Below are positions 1 through 6,623 of a stretch of 19,212 bases of DNA, piece by piece; position 1 is the first letter of the stretch, and the number at the start of each line of letters is the position of its first letter. Below the pieces are notes generated by a model. It was not told the DNA's origin. It did not search any database and saw nothing but the letters and a program-made list of their open reading frames with translations. Position numbers and translations under genes: made by a program. The stretch is from Chitinivibrio sp051745065 (lineage in GTDB: Bacteria > Fibrobacterota > Chitinivibrionia > Chitinivibrionales > Chitinivibrionaceae): contig JBNJDQ010000035.1 of assembly GCA_051745065.1 (NCBI GenBank), forward strand, positions 1-19,212, in the 5' to 3' direction.

Positions 1-1107
1 GTAGTTGATTGTCGGCGGCACAAGCTGTTCTGTGATAGCTTTCACAGATGCAATTAATTCGATAGCACCGGAGGCACCGAGGAGGTGACCGGTCATTGAT
101 TTGGTCGAGCTGACTGACAGGTCGTAGGCGTGGTCGCCGAAGACTGTTTTGATAGCTGCGGTTTCGTTTTTGTCGTTCATGGGGGTTGATGTCCCGTGGG
201 CATTGATGTAGTCAACATCTTCTGCCGCGCACCGGGCCGATTTGAGGGCCATCTTCATGGAACGGGCGGCACCTTCACCATTGGGTGCGGGGGAGGAAAG
301 GTGGTGTGCGTCACCGGTGGCACCATACCCGGTCAGTTCTGCATAGATTTTTGCACCGCGCTTGCGGGCATGCTCAAGAGATTCCAGAACAAGAATACCG
401 CTTCCCTCACCCATGACAAAACCGTCACGCTTGCGGTCGAAGGGGGAGCTGGCCTTTTCCGGTGTATCGTTTCGGGTGGAGAGCGCTTTCATTGCAGAAA
501 ATCCGGCAAAGGATATCGGCGAGATTGACGACTCTGCACCGCCGGCAACACAGCTGTCCATCATGCCGCTGCGGATTGCCATGTAAGCATCACCGATGGA
601 GTGGGAGCTGGATGCACAGGCACTTACAACACAGTAATTGGGGCCTTTCAGGCCGTATTTGATCGACACCATACCCGACGCCATATCTGCAATCATCATG
701 GGAATAAGAAAAGGGGAAACACGGCGCGGGCCTTTTTTGATCAGGTTCGCATGATTTGATTCAAGTGTATTTATACCGCCGATACCGGAGCCGATGATTG
801 TTCCCGCGCTTTCAGGATCAAAATCGGGGTACTCCAGGAGCCCCGAATCCTTTAGGGCTTCATCAGCTGCAGCGATTGCAAGCAGAATATAGCGATCGGT
901 TCGTTTTACCTCTTTGCGATCGACATATTCCGAAAAGTCTATTCCTGATACTTCTCCTGCAATCTGTGATGCTATCTTCGGCTCATCAAATTGTGTAACC
1001 CGGGAGATTCCGTTCCGTCCCGCCGCCAGACCGTCCCAGTAATCGGGAACATTGTTTCCGACAGGGTTCACGGTACCCATGCCTGTGATCACAACTCTGT
1101 TGTTCAT
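1..1107 (-). CDS. fabF: Beta-ketoacyl-ACP synthase II (partial, runs off left edge)
   Basis: This is the condensing enzyme of fatty-acid elongation: it joins malonyl-ACP to a growing acyl-ACP in the cytoplasm with release of CO2. The visible 369 codons begin MNNRVVITGMG and are open to the window edge, so about 40 C-terminal residues are missing compared with the usual ~412. The Cys-His-His triad is complete: Cys164 in VVSACASSSHS, His304 in AHGTSTPMND and His341 in KSMTGHLLGASGA, each one residue off the E. coli numbering. ATG at 1107 is preferred over ATG at 1113 because the GGAG at 1117-1120 stands about 9 nt from the former and only about 3 nt from the latter. It is the last visible gene of the lipid operon, 60 nt after acpP, with a small hairpin between them. 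Identity is certain from motifs and position. Confidence 0.97.
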   Translation of the reverse strand, partial: MNNRVVITGMGTVNPVGNNVPDYWDGLAAGRNGISRVTQFDEPKIASQIAGEVSGIDFSEYVDRKEVKRTDRYILLAIAAADEALKDSGLLEYPDFDPESAGTIIGSGIGGINTLESNHANLIKKGPRRVSPFLIPMMIADMASGMVSIKYGLKGPNYCVVSACASSSHSIGDAYMAIRSGMMDSCVAGGAESSISPISFAGFSAMKALSTRNDTPEKASSPFDRKRDGFVMGEGSGILVLESLEHARKRGAKIYAELTGYGATGDAHHLSSPAPNGEGAARSMKMALKSARCAAEDVDYINAHGTSTPMNDKNETAAIKTVFGDHAYDLSVSSTKSMTGHLLGASGAIELIASVKAITEQLVPPTINY

Positions 1108-1135
1108 ACCCATTAGCTCCATTAGAGTTAAGTGA

Positions 1136-1151
1136 CGGCGATTACTCGCCG
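1136..1151 (-). promoter_or_regulatory. Intercistronic hairpin between acpP and fabF
   Basis: A perfect 6-bp inverted repeat (cggcga, loop ttac, tcgccg) lies in the 60-nt gap between acpP and fabF. There is no T-run after it on the minus strand, so it is not a standard terminator. It may stabilise the upstream acpP message or mark a processing site, which would fit the much higher need for ACP than for FabF. That role is inference. Confidence 0.4.
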
Positions 1152-1167
1152 CCCAGTTTATTTTGAA

Positions 1168-1401
1168 CTATTTATTCAGATAGTCAAGTACATCCTGTAC
1201 TGTAGCAAATTTTTCGGAATCCTCTTCAGAAATACCGTCTTCAATATCAAACTTGTCTTCAAGTTCCATGACAAGTTCCGCAAGGTCGAGAGAGTCTGCA
1301 CCGAGGTCATCGATGAATTTCTTCTCCGGGGTTACTTCAGACTCTTCAATACCAAGCTGGTCAGCTACAACTTCCTGTACTTTCTTCAGATTTTCGCTCA
1401 C
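1168..1401 (-). CDS. acpP: Acyl carrier protein
   Basis: This 77-residue acidic protein carries acyl chains as thioesters on a 4'-phosphopantetheine arm. The arm is attached to Ser37 in the motif GADSLDLAELVMELE, which matches the family signature (DSL). The length, the helical pattern and the C-terminal TVQDVLDYL are those of ordinary type II fatty-acid-synthase ACP. Translation starts at GTG (MSENLKKV), placed 7 nt after a GGAGA Shine-Dalgarno. It lies between fabG and fabF as in most bacteria, and so is the carrier for the enzymes encoded around it. No anomaly was noticed. Confidence 0.98.
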   Translation of the reverse strand: MSENLKKVQEVVADQLGIEESEVTPEKKFIDDLGADSLDLAELVMELEDKFDIEDGISEEDSEKFATVQDVLDYLNK

Positions 1402-1447
1402 AATTATCTCCTTATTTATAGATAGAAAAGTAGTTTGGTTCGGAAAA

Positions 1448-2194
1448 TTACATGGCCAGGCCGCCGTTGACGCCGATCACCTGTCCGGTGATGTACGACG
1501 AAAGATCGGAGGCAAGGAATAAGACGGAATTGGCAATATCCTCGGGCTCACCGAGTTTACTCATGGGAATTGCTTCTTCGTAGCCGTGAATAACCTCGTC
1601 GGAGAGCTTATCTGTCATGGCTGACTTAATAAATCCGGGAGCAACGGCGTTGACTGTGACCGATTTACCGGCATATTCCTTGGCCAGGGATTTTGTCAGA
1701 CCGATCATTCCTGCCTTTGATGCAGAGTAATTGGCCTGTCCGGCATTGCCGGTGACCCCAACGATGGAGGCAATATTGATTATTCTGCCGCTTTTTGCTT
1801 TCAGCATTTTACGCGCAGCAGTTTTGCTGCAGAGAAAGGAGCTCTTGAGGTTGACATTGAGTACAGCATCCCAGTCGCTCTCTTTCATACGCAGGGAGAG
1901 CCCGTCCTTGGTGATGCCGGCGTTGTTCACCAGAATATCAATGGCGCCAAAGGCATCAGTAAAGGTTTTTATCAGCTCTTTTACACTGCTTTCGGAGGAA
2001 ACATCCGCTTGAATTGCGATTGTCTTCACACCGAATTTTTCTGCAATTTCATCGGCCGTGACCTGGGCAGATTCCAGGTTTATATCATTAATGCCGATAT
2101 TTGCACCGGCCTGGGCAAGTTTTTCTGCGATACTTTTGCCGATCCCCCGGGCTGAGCCGGTGACAAGGGCTGCTTTTCCGCTAAGATCTACCAC
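1448..2194 (-). CDS. fabG: 3-oxoacyl-ACP reductase (SDR family)
   Basis: This enzyme reduces 3-oxoacyl-ACP to 3-hydroxyacyl-ACP with NADPH, the first reductive step of each elongation cycle. At 248 residues it has the standard length of a short-chain dehydrogenase. It shows the nucleotide-binding TGSARGIG (12-19), NNAG (90-93), Asn114, and the catalytic Ser143, Tyr156 and Lys160 in the YSASK motif. The C-terminal ITGQVIGVNGGLAM is typical of FabG. The start is GTG, 7 nt after a full AAGGAG Shine-Dalgarno; one arm of a small inverted repeat overlaps that site. It follows fabD by 62 nt and precedes acpP by 46 nt. SDR proteins have many functions, but this gene order makes FabG the secure call. 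Confidence 0.97.
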   Translation of the reverse strand: MVDLSGKAALVTGSARGIGKSIAEKLAQAGANIGINDINLESAQVTADEIAEKFGVKTIAIQADVSSESSVKELIKTFTDAFGAIDILVNNAGITKDGLSLRMKESDWDAVLNVNLKSSFLCSKTAARKMLKAKSGRIINIASIVGVTGNAGQANYSASKAGMIGLTKSLAKEYAGKSVTVNAVAPGFIKSAMTDKLSDEVIHGYEEAIPMSKLGEPEDIANSVLFLASDLSSYITGQVIGVNGGLAM

Positions 2195-2205
2195 GTAATA
2201 ACTCC

Positions 2206-2225
2206 TTCGATAAAGGATAATCGAA
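2206..2225 (-). promoter_or_regulatory. Inverted repeat overlapping the fabG ribosome-binding site
   Basis: Perfect 6-bp arms (ttcgat / atcgaa) flank an 8-nt loop in the fabD-fabG gap. The arm nearer fabG overlaps the first two bases of the AAGGAG Shine-Dalgarno (2202-2207), so folding could partly hide the site, or the repeat could be a protein-binding site. The AT-rich stem is weak, and regulation here is only a possibility. Confidence 0.3.
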
Positions 2226-2256
2226 AATTAATATACAATACTTGAATAACCGAATA

Positions 2257-3171
2257 CTAACAATTTTTTTCAATACTTTCCACTGTGGAACAGGAGAGCG
2301 CTTTCATTCTGCGGTCAAAGGCACGAAGCAGTCCTTTGATCACTTTCCCGGGGCCGACTTCAAGGATTACATCCGGGGCCGTCCCTTTCAGAGTTTCCTC
2401 GGATTGAACCCATTGGACGGGGGATAAAAGCTGGTCCACAAGAAGCCCCTTCAGAACAGACGGGTCTGTTTCCGCCTGTGCGGTAACATTGGAAATGACC
2501 GGACAGATCGGCGTATTGAATTCAACTGAGGCGAGGGCTTTCTGCAAACGGTCAGCCGCCGGCTGCATCAGTGGCGAGTGGAATGCACCGCTTACCTTCA
2601 AAGGTACCACCCGTTTGGCTCCTGCTGTTTCAAGGAGCTCACACGCTTCCTGCACAGCTGCTTCCTCACCGGATATTACGGTCTGCACCGGAGAATTTCT
2701 GTTGGCGGAAACCACTGTTCCATCGACGATCTCTTCCAGTTCTGCATCGATTTGTTCTGATGACAGGCCGATGACTGCAGCCATGGAACCCCGGGATTCG
2801 GCCCCGGCCTCGGCCATAAAGCGGCCCCGGTCAGCTATGAGAGAGAGACCGGCTTCAAAGGTGAATACCTCTGCACCGTACAGAGCGCTGTATTCTCCCA
2901 GGGAATGGCCCATTGTTACCGAGGGGGCGCAGCCGCGGTCTTTCAGGACATCCGTGATGGCTGCTTCCACGGTAAACAGTGCCGGCTGGGTGTATTCCGT
3001 CTGATTGAGACGGCCCTGGGGATCGGAAAAGATCAGTTCGCTCAGGGAATAGCCCAAAACCGCATCGGCTTTGGAAAAAATCTTTTGAACGGATTCATAG
3101 GAGTCATAGAGGTCTTTGGCCATGCCGACCTGCTGTGCTCCCTGTCCGGGATAAAGAAAAGCATATTTCAT
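2257..3171 (-). CDS. fabD: Malonyl-CoA:ACP transacylase
   Basis: FabD moves the malonyl group from CoA to ACP, supplying the two-carbon donor for FabH and FabF. From the chosen start (MKYAFLYPGQG) it has 304 residues, close to the family norm of ~310. Visible signatures are the oxyanion loop GQGAQ (9-13), the nucleophile Ser90 in GHSLGE, Arg115, and the catalytic His198 in GAFHSPLM. ATG at 3171 is chosen because AAGGAG lies 6 nt upstream and the family always starts close to the YPGQG motif; an in-frame start 24 nt earlier would overlap fabH and lacks support. The Shine-Dalgarno overlaps the fabH stop codon, suggesting translational coupling. The product is certain. Confidence 0.97.
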   Translation of the reverse strand: MKYAFLYPGQGAQQVGMAKDLYDSYESVQKIFSKADAVLGYSLSELIFSDPQGRLNQTEYTQPALFTVEAAITDVLKDRGCAPSVTMGHSLGEYSALYGAEVFTFEAGLSLIADRGRFMAEAGAESRGSMAAVIGLSSEQIDAELEEIVDGTVVSANRNSPVQTVISGEEAAVQEACELLETAGAKRVVPLKVSGAFHSPLMQPAADRLQKALASVEFNTPICPVISNVTAQAETDPSVLKGLLVDQLLSPVQWVQSEETLKGTAPDVILEVGPGKVIKGLLRAFDRRMKALSCSTVESIEKNC

Positions 3172-3181
3172 AGGTTGCTCC

Positions 3182-4138
3182 TTACATTCTGACAATTGAG
3201 GCTCCTGCCGTTACACCACCGCCTAAAGCGGTAAAAGCGATAAGGGAATCTTTGCTCACCCGTCCTTCTGCCCAGGCCTCGGCAAGGGCAATGGGAATGG
3301 TGGCCGAAGAGGTGTTGCCGTAGCGGGCAACATTGGATACGACGCGCTCCGGAGGGATGCCGAGTTTCTCGCCGACTTTGACAATGATTCGCTGGTTCGC
3401 CTGGTGCGGTATGAGAAGGTCAATGTCATCGGTTGTATAGGGTGTCTTCTGCAATGCTTCCTGCACCATGCGGGGCATCAGGTTTATGGCCTGACGATAC
3501 ACCGGTTTGCCTTCCATGGTAAGAATCTGACTTTTATCCCATGCCGGAAGTTTCAGCACCTCTCCGAGGGAGCCGTCGGTATAGTTATACGATGCCAGAA
3601 CCCCGCGCCCCTCCGTATCGGGTAGCACGACGACTGCCCCGGCCCCGTCACCAAAGAGTATGCAGGTGCCGCGGTCATTGAAGTCAAGACTGCGGGAAAT
3701 GATTTCGCTGCCGATGAGCAGAACCCCGGAGCTTTGGCCGGATTCAACAAGGGATGCCGCTGTTGTGAGACCGTAGATAAAGCCCGAGCAGGCGGCGGAA
3801 ATATCCATGGCAAAGGGGCTATGCAGGTTCAGGCGGTGGCCGATGGCAGCGGCGGTGGAGGGAAAGAAGTTATCCGGCGTAAAGGTTGCACAGAGTACCG
3901 TGTCGATCCTGGCGGGGGAAATCTGTGCATTTTTTATGGCTTCAGCGCCGGCCTGAGCACCGAGCTGGGCACAGGCATCTGCCGGTGCATCTTCCCAGAT
4001 GCGCCGTTCCTTTATGCCCGTTCGTCTGCTGATCCATTCATCGCTTGTATCAAGATAGCCGGCAAAATAGTTGTTGTCCCTGACCGTTTCAGGCAGTGCG
4101 GTACCGACTGAAACAATTCGTCCTTGTACGCTCTTCAT
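3182..4138 (-). CDS. fabH: Beta-ketoacyl-ACP synthase III
   Basis: FabH starts fatty-acid synthesis by condensing acetyl-CoA (or a branched primer) with malonyl-ACP. The 318-residue protein has the usual length. Its catalytic triad is intact: Cys117 in DISAACSGF, His245 in LIPHQANQR and Asn275 in YGNTSSATIP. The N-terminal TSDEWISRRTGIKERR block, typical of FabH, is present, and the C-terminus has ALGGGVTAGA. ATG at 4138 is preceded by a modest AAGG about 9 nt away. It lies 21 nt after plsX and its stop overlaps the fabD ribosome-binding site. Whether it prefers straight or branched primers cannot be read from the sequence. Confidence 0.97.
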   Translation of the reverse strand: MKSVQGRIVSVGTALPETVRDNNYFAGYLDTSDEWISRRTGIKERRIWEDAPADACAQLGAQAGAEAIKNAQISPARIDTVLCATFTPDNFFPSTAAAIGHRLNLHSPFAMDISAACSGFIYGLTTAASLVESGQSSGVLLIGSEIISRSLDFNDRGTCILFGDGAGAVVVLPDTEGRGVLASYNYTDGSLGEVLKLPAWDKSQILTMEGKPVYRQAINLMPRMVQEALQKTPYTTDDIDLLIPHQANQRIIVKVGEKLGIPPERVVSNVARYGNTSSATIPIALAEAWAEGRVSKDSLIAFTALGGGVTAGASIVRM

Positions 4139-4159
4139 TCCCGTGCCTTTTCCTTTTTT

Positions 4160-5101
4160 CTATAAATATAATGTTTTTACTGCAGTGGTGAGTGCATTAA
4201 CAACAGCGGTGACCGAAGAACCGCCGTGGGCCTTGTAGACATTTCCCCGAATTCCCAGGATGGGGACCGCCCCGTAGAGGTCAGCATCGAAAAGCTGCAG
4301 CTTTTCCCGTCCCTGCCGGTTGAACCCTTCGGCAAACTCACGGTTGACAAAACGGAAAATTCCTTCACTCAGTTTCAGGATTGCATTTCCCGTGAATCCG
4401 TCGCACACTACCACCCCGGCATCACCGGTGAGGACGCGGTTGCCCTCAATAAAACCTGCATAGGGAAGATCCCCTGCCTCTTTCAGCATGTTGTGTGCCC
4501 CCCGAACCTGCTCGGTTCCCTTGTATTCCTCGCGTCCGACATTCAACAAAGCGACCCCTGCCGTGGGGTCCCCCGTAATGCGGCGGCGCCATGAATGGCC
4601 CAGATAGGCAAAGTCCACAAGGTGAGATGCCCGGCATTTCAGGTTTGCCCCCACATCAAGGAGAAGGATCACCCCTTTGCCCGGCGTGGGGAAGGTTGCT
4701 CCGAGGGCGGGCCGTTCAATGCCCTCTTCCCGCCCCAGGAGAAACACGGAACTGCTGTACAGGGCGCCCGTATCTCCCGCGGAGAGAGTGAGATTTACCC
4801 GGCCCTCTTTTTGTAGGGTAACCGCCCGGACAAGGGAGCTGCGGGGATTATTCCTGCAGAACCGGCTTGCCCGTCCAGTGATCGAATACGGCTCGGCGTC
4901 TTCCACAAAAATACGGCCTGACTCCCGCCAGGGTGCCAGGCCTTTTTCTGAAAGGATCGATTCTATCTCTTTTTTTCTGCCGCAGAGAACAATTTCGCAA
5001 TTCTCCGGAAGGGAATCCATGCTTTCGGCCAGAGCCTTTGCCATACAGGGCAGGCCAAAGTCACCGCCGTGCATGTCCAGTGCCAGGGAGAATGCACCCA
5101 T
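4160..5101 (-). CDS. plsX: Phosphate acyltransferase PlsX
   Basis: PlsX converts acyl-ACP and phosphate to acyl-phosphate, the acyl donor for PlsY in phosphatidic-acid synthesis, and so links the fatty-acid enzymes to phospholipid production. The 313-residue protein is slightly shorter than many relatives (~330-350). Family blocks occur in order: LALDMHGGDFG near the N-terminus, SAGDTGALYSSS, LLDVGANLKCRASHLVDFA, LLNVGREEYKGTEQV, VVVCDGFTGNAILK, and a C-terminal KAHGGSSVTAVVNAL. In several relatives the GDTGAL block reads GNTGA, and the last block is usually HGSSN, so minor variation is present at conserved sites. The ATG follows the rpmF stop codon by 2 nt, so translation is probably coupled. 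Confidence 0.95.
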   Translation of the reverse strand: MGAFSLALDMHGGDFGLPCMAKALAESMDSLPENCEIVLCGRKKEIESILSEKGLAPWRESGRIFVEDAEPYSITGRASRFCRNNPRSSLVRAVTLQKEGRVNLTLSAGDTGALYSSSVFLLGREEGIERPALGATFPTPGKGVILLLDVGANLKCRASHLVDFAYLGHSWRRRITGDPTAGVALLNVGREEYKGTEQVRGAHNMLKEAGDLPYAGFIEGNRVLTGDAGVVVCDGFTGNAILKLSEGIFRFVNREFAEGFNRQGREKLQLFDADLYGAVPILGIRGNVYKAHGGSSVTAVVNALTTAVKTLYL

Positions 5102-5103
5102 GT

Positions 5104-5283
5104 TTACTCGTCTACAGCAATTACTTCTTTACCCCGATAACTGCCGCAATTGGGACAGACACGGTGAGCCTGCTTGGGCTCTCCGCACTTTCCGCATTTT
5201 GCCGGAGCAACGGCATTCAGTGCATCGTGGGAACGACGCTTGTCGCGTCTTGTCCGTGAGGTTCTTCTTTTTGGTACTGCCAT
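5104..5283 (-). CDS. rpmF: 50S ribosomal protein L32
   Basis: This 59-residue basic protein (MAVPKRRTSRTRRDKRRSHD at the start) is ribosomal protein L32 of the large subunit. The N-terminal PKRRTSR block is nearly invariant in the family. Two pairs of cysteines, CGKC and CPNC about a dozen residues apart, form the zinc ribbon, so this is the zinc-binding (C+) form and not the cysteine-free paralogue. ATG at 5283 has a GGAG about 11 nt upstream, a rather long spacing. It sits between yceD and plsX in the order conserved across many bacteria, which ties ribosome production to lipid synthesis. Confidence 0.97.
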   Translation of the reverse strand: MAVPKRRTSRTRRDKRRSHDALNAVAPAKCGKCGEPKQAHRVCPNCGSYRGKEVIAVDE

Positions 5284-5310
5284 AACTCAATTTACTCCAA
5301 ATTAATAAGT

Positions 5311-5808
5311 TTATCTGTTGCTGTCCAGCCTGTTCTTCAGTTTCAGAAGAGGAGTCCACCGGGAATCCACTGCGGCGGAGTTGTCTTCTGTGGTGTCCTT
5401 CGGCGCATTCAGCCCGGGACACTCATCCCTGCACAGAGATTTCATGGGTATTCGCAACATGAAATCCTCGTACAGGAGCTGTTCTATATCGATACTGTCA
5501 TCTTCGTCGGTGTAATAGAAAACCGGCGTCTCCCCCGGGGCGGGTTCATCACTTCCCCGTCGTTGAACAAGAAAGGAAAAGTCACCATCGATCCGGTGTC
5601 GGTACCGGGACAGACAGCGTCCGCATTCACGTTCAAGGCCGCCGCTGTATCGTATCTCAAGGGAAAATGTTTCCGCCTCTCCGTGTACAGTTATTCCGGC
5701 ATGTACGGTCGGCTCTATGCCGGCAAGATCCGTCCGTTCTTTCGAAAAGGAGAGATCCCGCGTAAATGTCCTGTCTCCGTGGGAGAGTTCTTTTATCAAT
5801 ATTTTCAT
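5311..5808 (-). CDS. YceD/DUF177 family protein
   Basis: This 165-residue protein belongs to the YceD/DUF177 family, which is almost always encoded directly before rpmF and has been linked to 23S rRNA accumulation and ribosome assembly; its exact chemistry is unsettled. Visible family features are a CGRC pair (Cys62, Cys65), a YYTDEDDSIDIEQLLYEDF block, a second pair (Cys126, Cys130) in LCRDECPGL, and a C-terminal DSRWTPLLKLK like the DPRWxxL motif of relatives. The usual further cysteines after the PGL block are missing; NAPKD stands where many relatives read CxxCG. It is the first gene of the lipid operon, and its ATG has no clear Shine-Dalgarno and lies very near the predicted transcription start. 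Confidence 0.88.
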   Translation of the reverse strand: MKILIKELSHGDRTFTRDLSFSKERTDLAGIEPTVHAGITVHGEAETFSLEIRYSGGLERECGRCLSRYRHRIDGDFSFLVQRRGSDEPAPGETPVFYYTDEDDSIDIEQLLYEDFMLRIPMKSLCRDECPGLNAPKDTTEDNSAAVDSRWTPLLKLKNRLDSNR

Positions 5809-5820
5809 AACAGCACCGAA

Positions 5821-5849
5821 AGATAAAAAATAAGACTGCTTTCTGTCAA
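5821..5849 (-). promoter_or_regulatory. Sigma-70-type promoter of the yceD-rpmF-plsX-fab operon
   Basis: On the minus strand a consensus -35 TTGACA (5844-5849) is separated by 17 nt from TTATCT (5821-5826). The -35 begins one base after the stop codon of the upstream gene. The expected start point near 5814 leaves only about 6 nt before the yceD ATG, so the message would be nearly leaderless. Whether further promoters lie inside the operon was not resolved. Confidence 0.72.
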
Positions 5850-5850
5850 G

Positions 5851-6561
5851 TTAATTTGAGATACTGCCCGTGATGACTGACTCAAGATGGGTGAGCCGTT
5901 CCCGGGCGCTGCGTCGGTGTTTTTCCATTTCTCTTTTGCGGGTCCGCTCCTGATAGGTGCTTTCAGCACTGTAATAAAGGCGGTAAAACCGGGCTGCTGT
6001 ATTGAGATCTTCAATGGCTGCGGCAATATCCGGGCCGATATTTGCAAAAAAGGACAGATCTCCCTTCATCTCATCGAAACGCGTCTCGACACGGGATACA
6101 CTGTTCTGAAACTTTTCAGCCTGTGCCACAAGTTGTGAATACCCGTATCGGCGGTCAGAGAGGCGGACATCGGAAAGGCTGCGTGCAAGCTGTTCCACCT
6201 CGGAGATCAGGGAAAGAAGTCTGTCGGCTTCTTTTTTCCGTTTTTCGATCATTTTCAGGCGCTTTTCTTTTTCTTCTTTTTCAAGGGCAAGCTGCTGGTT
6301 TTCGAGTTTCTGGGCAAGAAGTTTGCGCTCCAGTTCGGCCTTTTCCTGCAGGGTTTGTGCCTGATGTGCATCAGCTTTTTCTGTGTTGCTGCTGTTGATA
6401 TACTGAACCACGGCAAAGACGGTCCCTCCCAGGAGAAGGGTTGCCATAAGAAAAGAAAGGGCTATGCGTGCCATTCCCCGGGCGTTGAGGGCAATCATGT
6501 ATCCCACGATGGTTACAGAGGAAAGGGTAATCAGTCCGATTATTTCAGCGTTTATCATCAT
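5851..6561 (-). CDS. Two-helix membrane protein with long coiled coil
   Basis: The family of this 236-residue protein is not recognised. Two hydrophobic helices lie at about 5-25 (IIGLITLSSVTIVGYMIAL) and 33-53 (IALSFLMATLLLGGTVFAVV). A highly charged segment at 63-130, rich in Glu, Lys, Gln and Leu with heptad spacing, is a likely coiled coil. The remainder (140-236) looks helical, with many aromatic and basic residues. Two closely spaced membrane helices would place the coiled coil and tail on the same side as the N-terminus, probably the cytoplasm. ATG at 6561 is chosen because AAGG stands 7 nt upstream; the longer frame to 6603 would begin upstream of the predicted start of transcription. 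It has its own promoter, and its stop abuts the lipid-operon promoter. It could be a cell-envelope or cytoskeletal organiser, but nothing proves that. Confidence 0.75.
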   Translation of the reverse strand: MMINAEIIGLITLSSVTIVGYMIALNARGMARIALSFLMATLLLGGTVFAVVQYINSSNTEKADAHQAQTLQEKAELERKLLAQKLENQQLALEKEEKEKRLKMIEKRKKEADRLLSLISEVEQLARSLSDVRLSDRRYGYSQLVAQAEKFQNSVSRVETRFDEMKGDLSFFANIGPDIAAAIEDLNTAARFYRLYYSAESTYQERTRKREMEKHRRSARERLTHLESVITGSISN

Positions 6562-6594
6562 ACATCCACCTTGAAAAGCTGTTGTACCCGGAAT

Positions 6595-6623
6595 ATATAA
6601 CAAAAGTCAGAGCCTGTGTACAA
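6595..6623 (-). promoter_or_regulatory. Probable sigma-70-type promoter of the coiled-coil membrane gene
   Basis: TTGTAC (6618-6623) and TTATAT (6595-6600) are 17 nt apart on the minus strand; TATATA at 18 nt is an alternative -10. The expected start near 6588 gives a leader of about 27 nt containing the Shine-Dalgarno. The -35 lies immediately past the stop codon of the CNNM/CorC-like gene. Confidence 0.55.
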
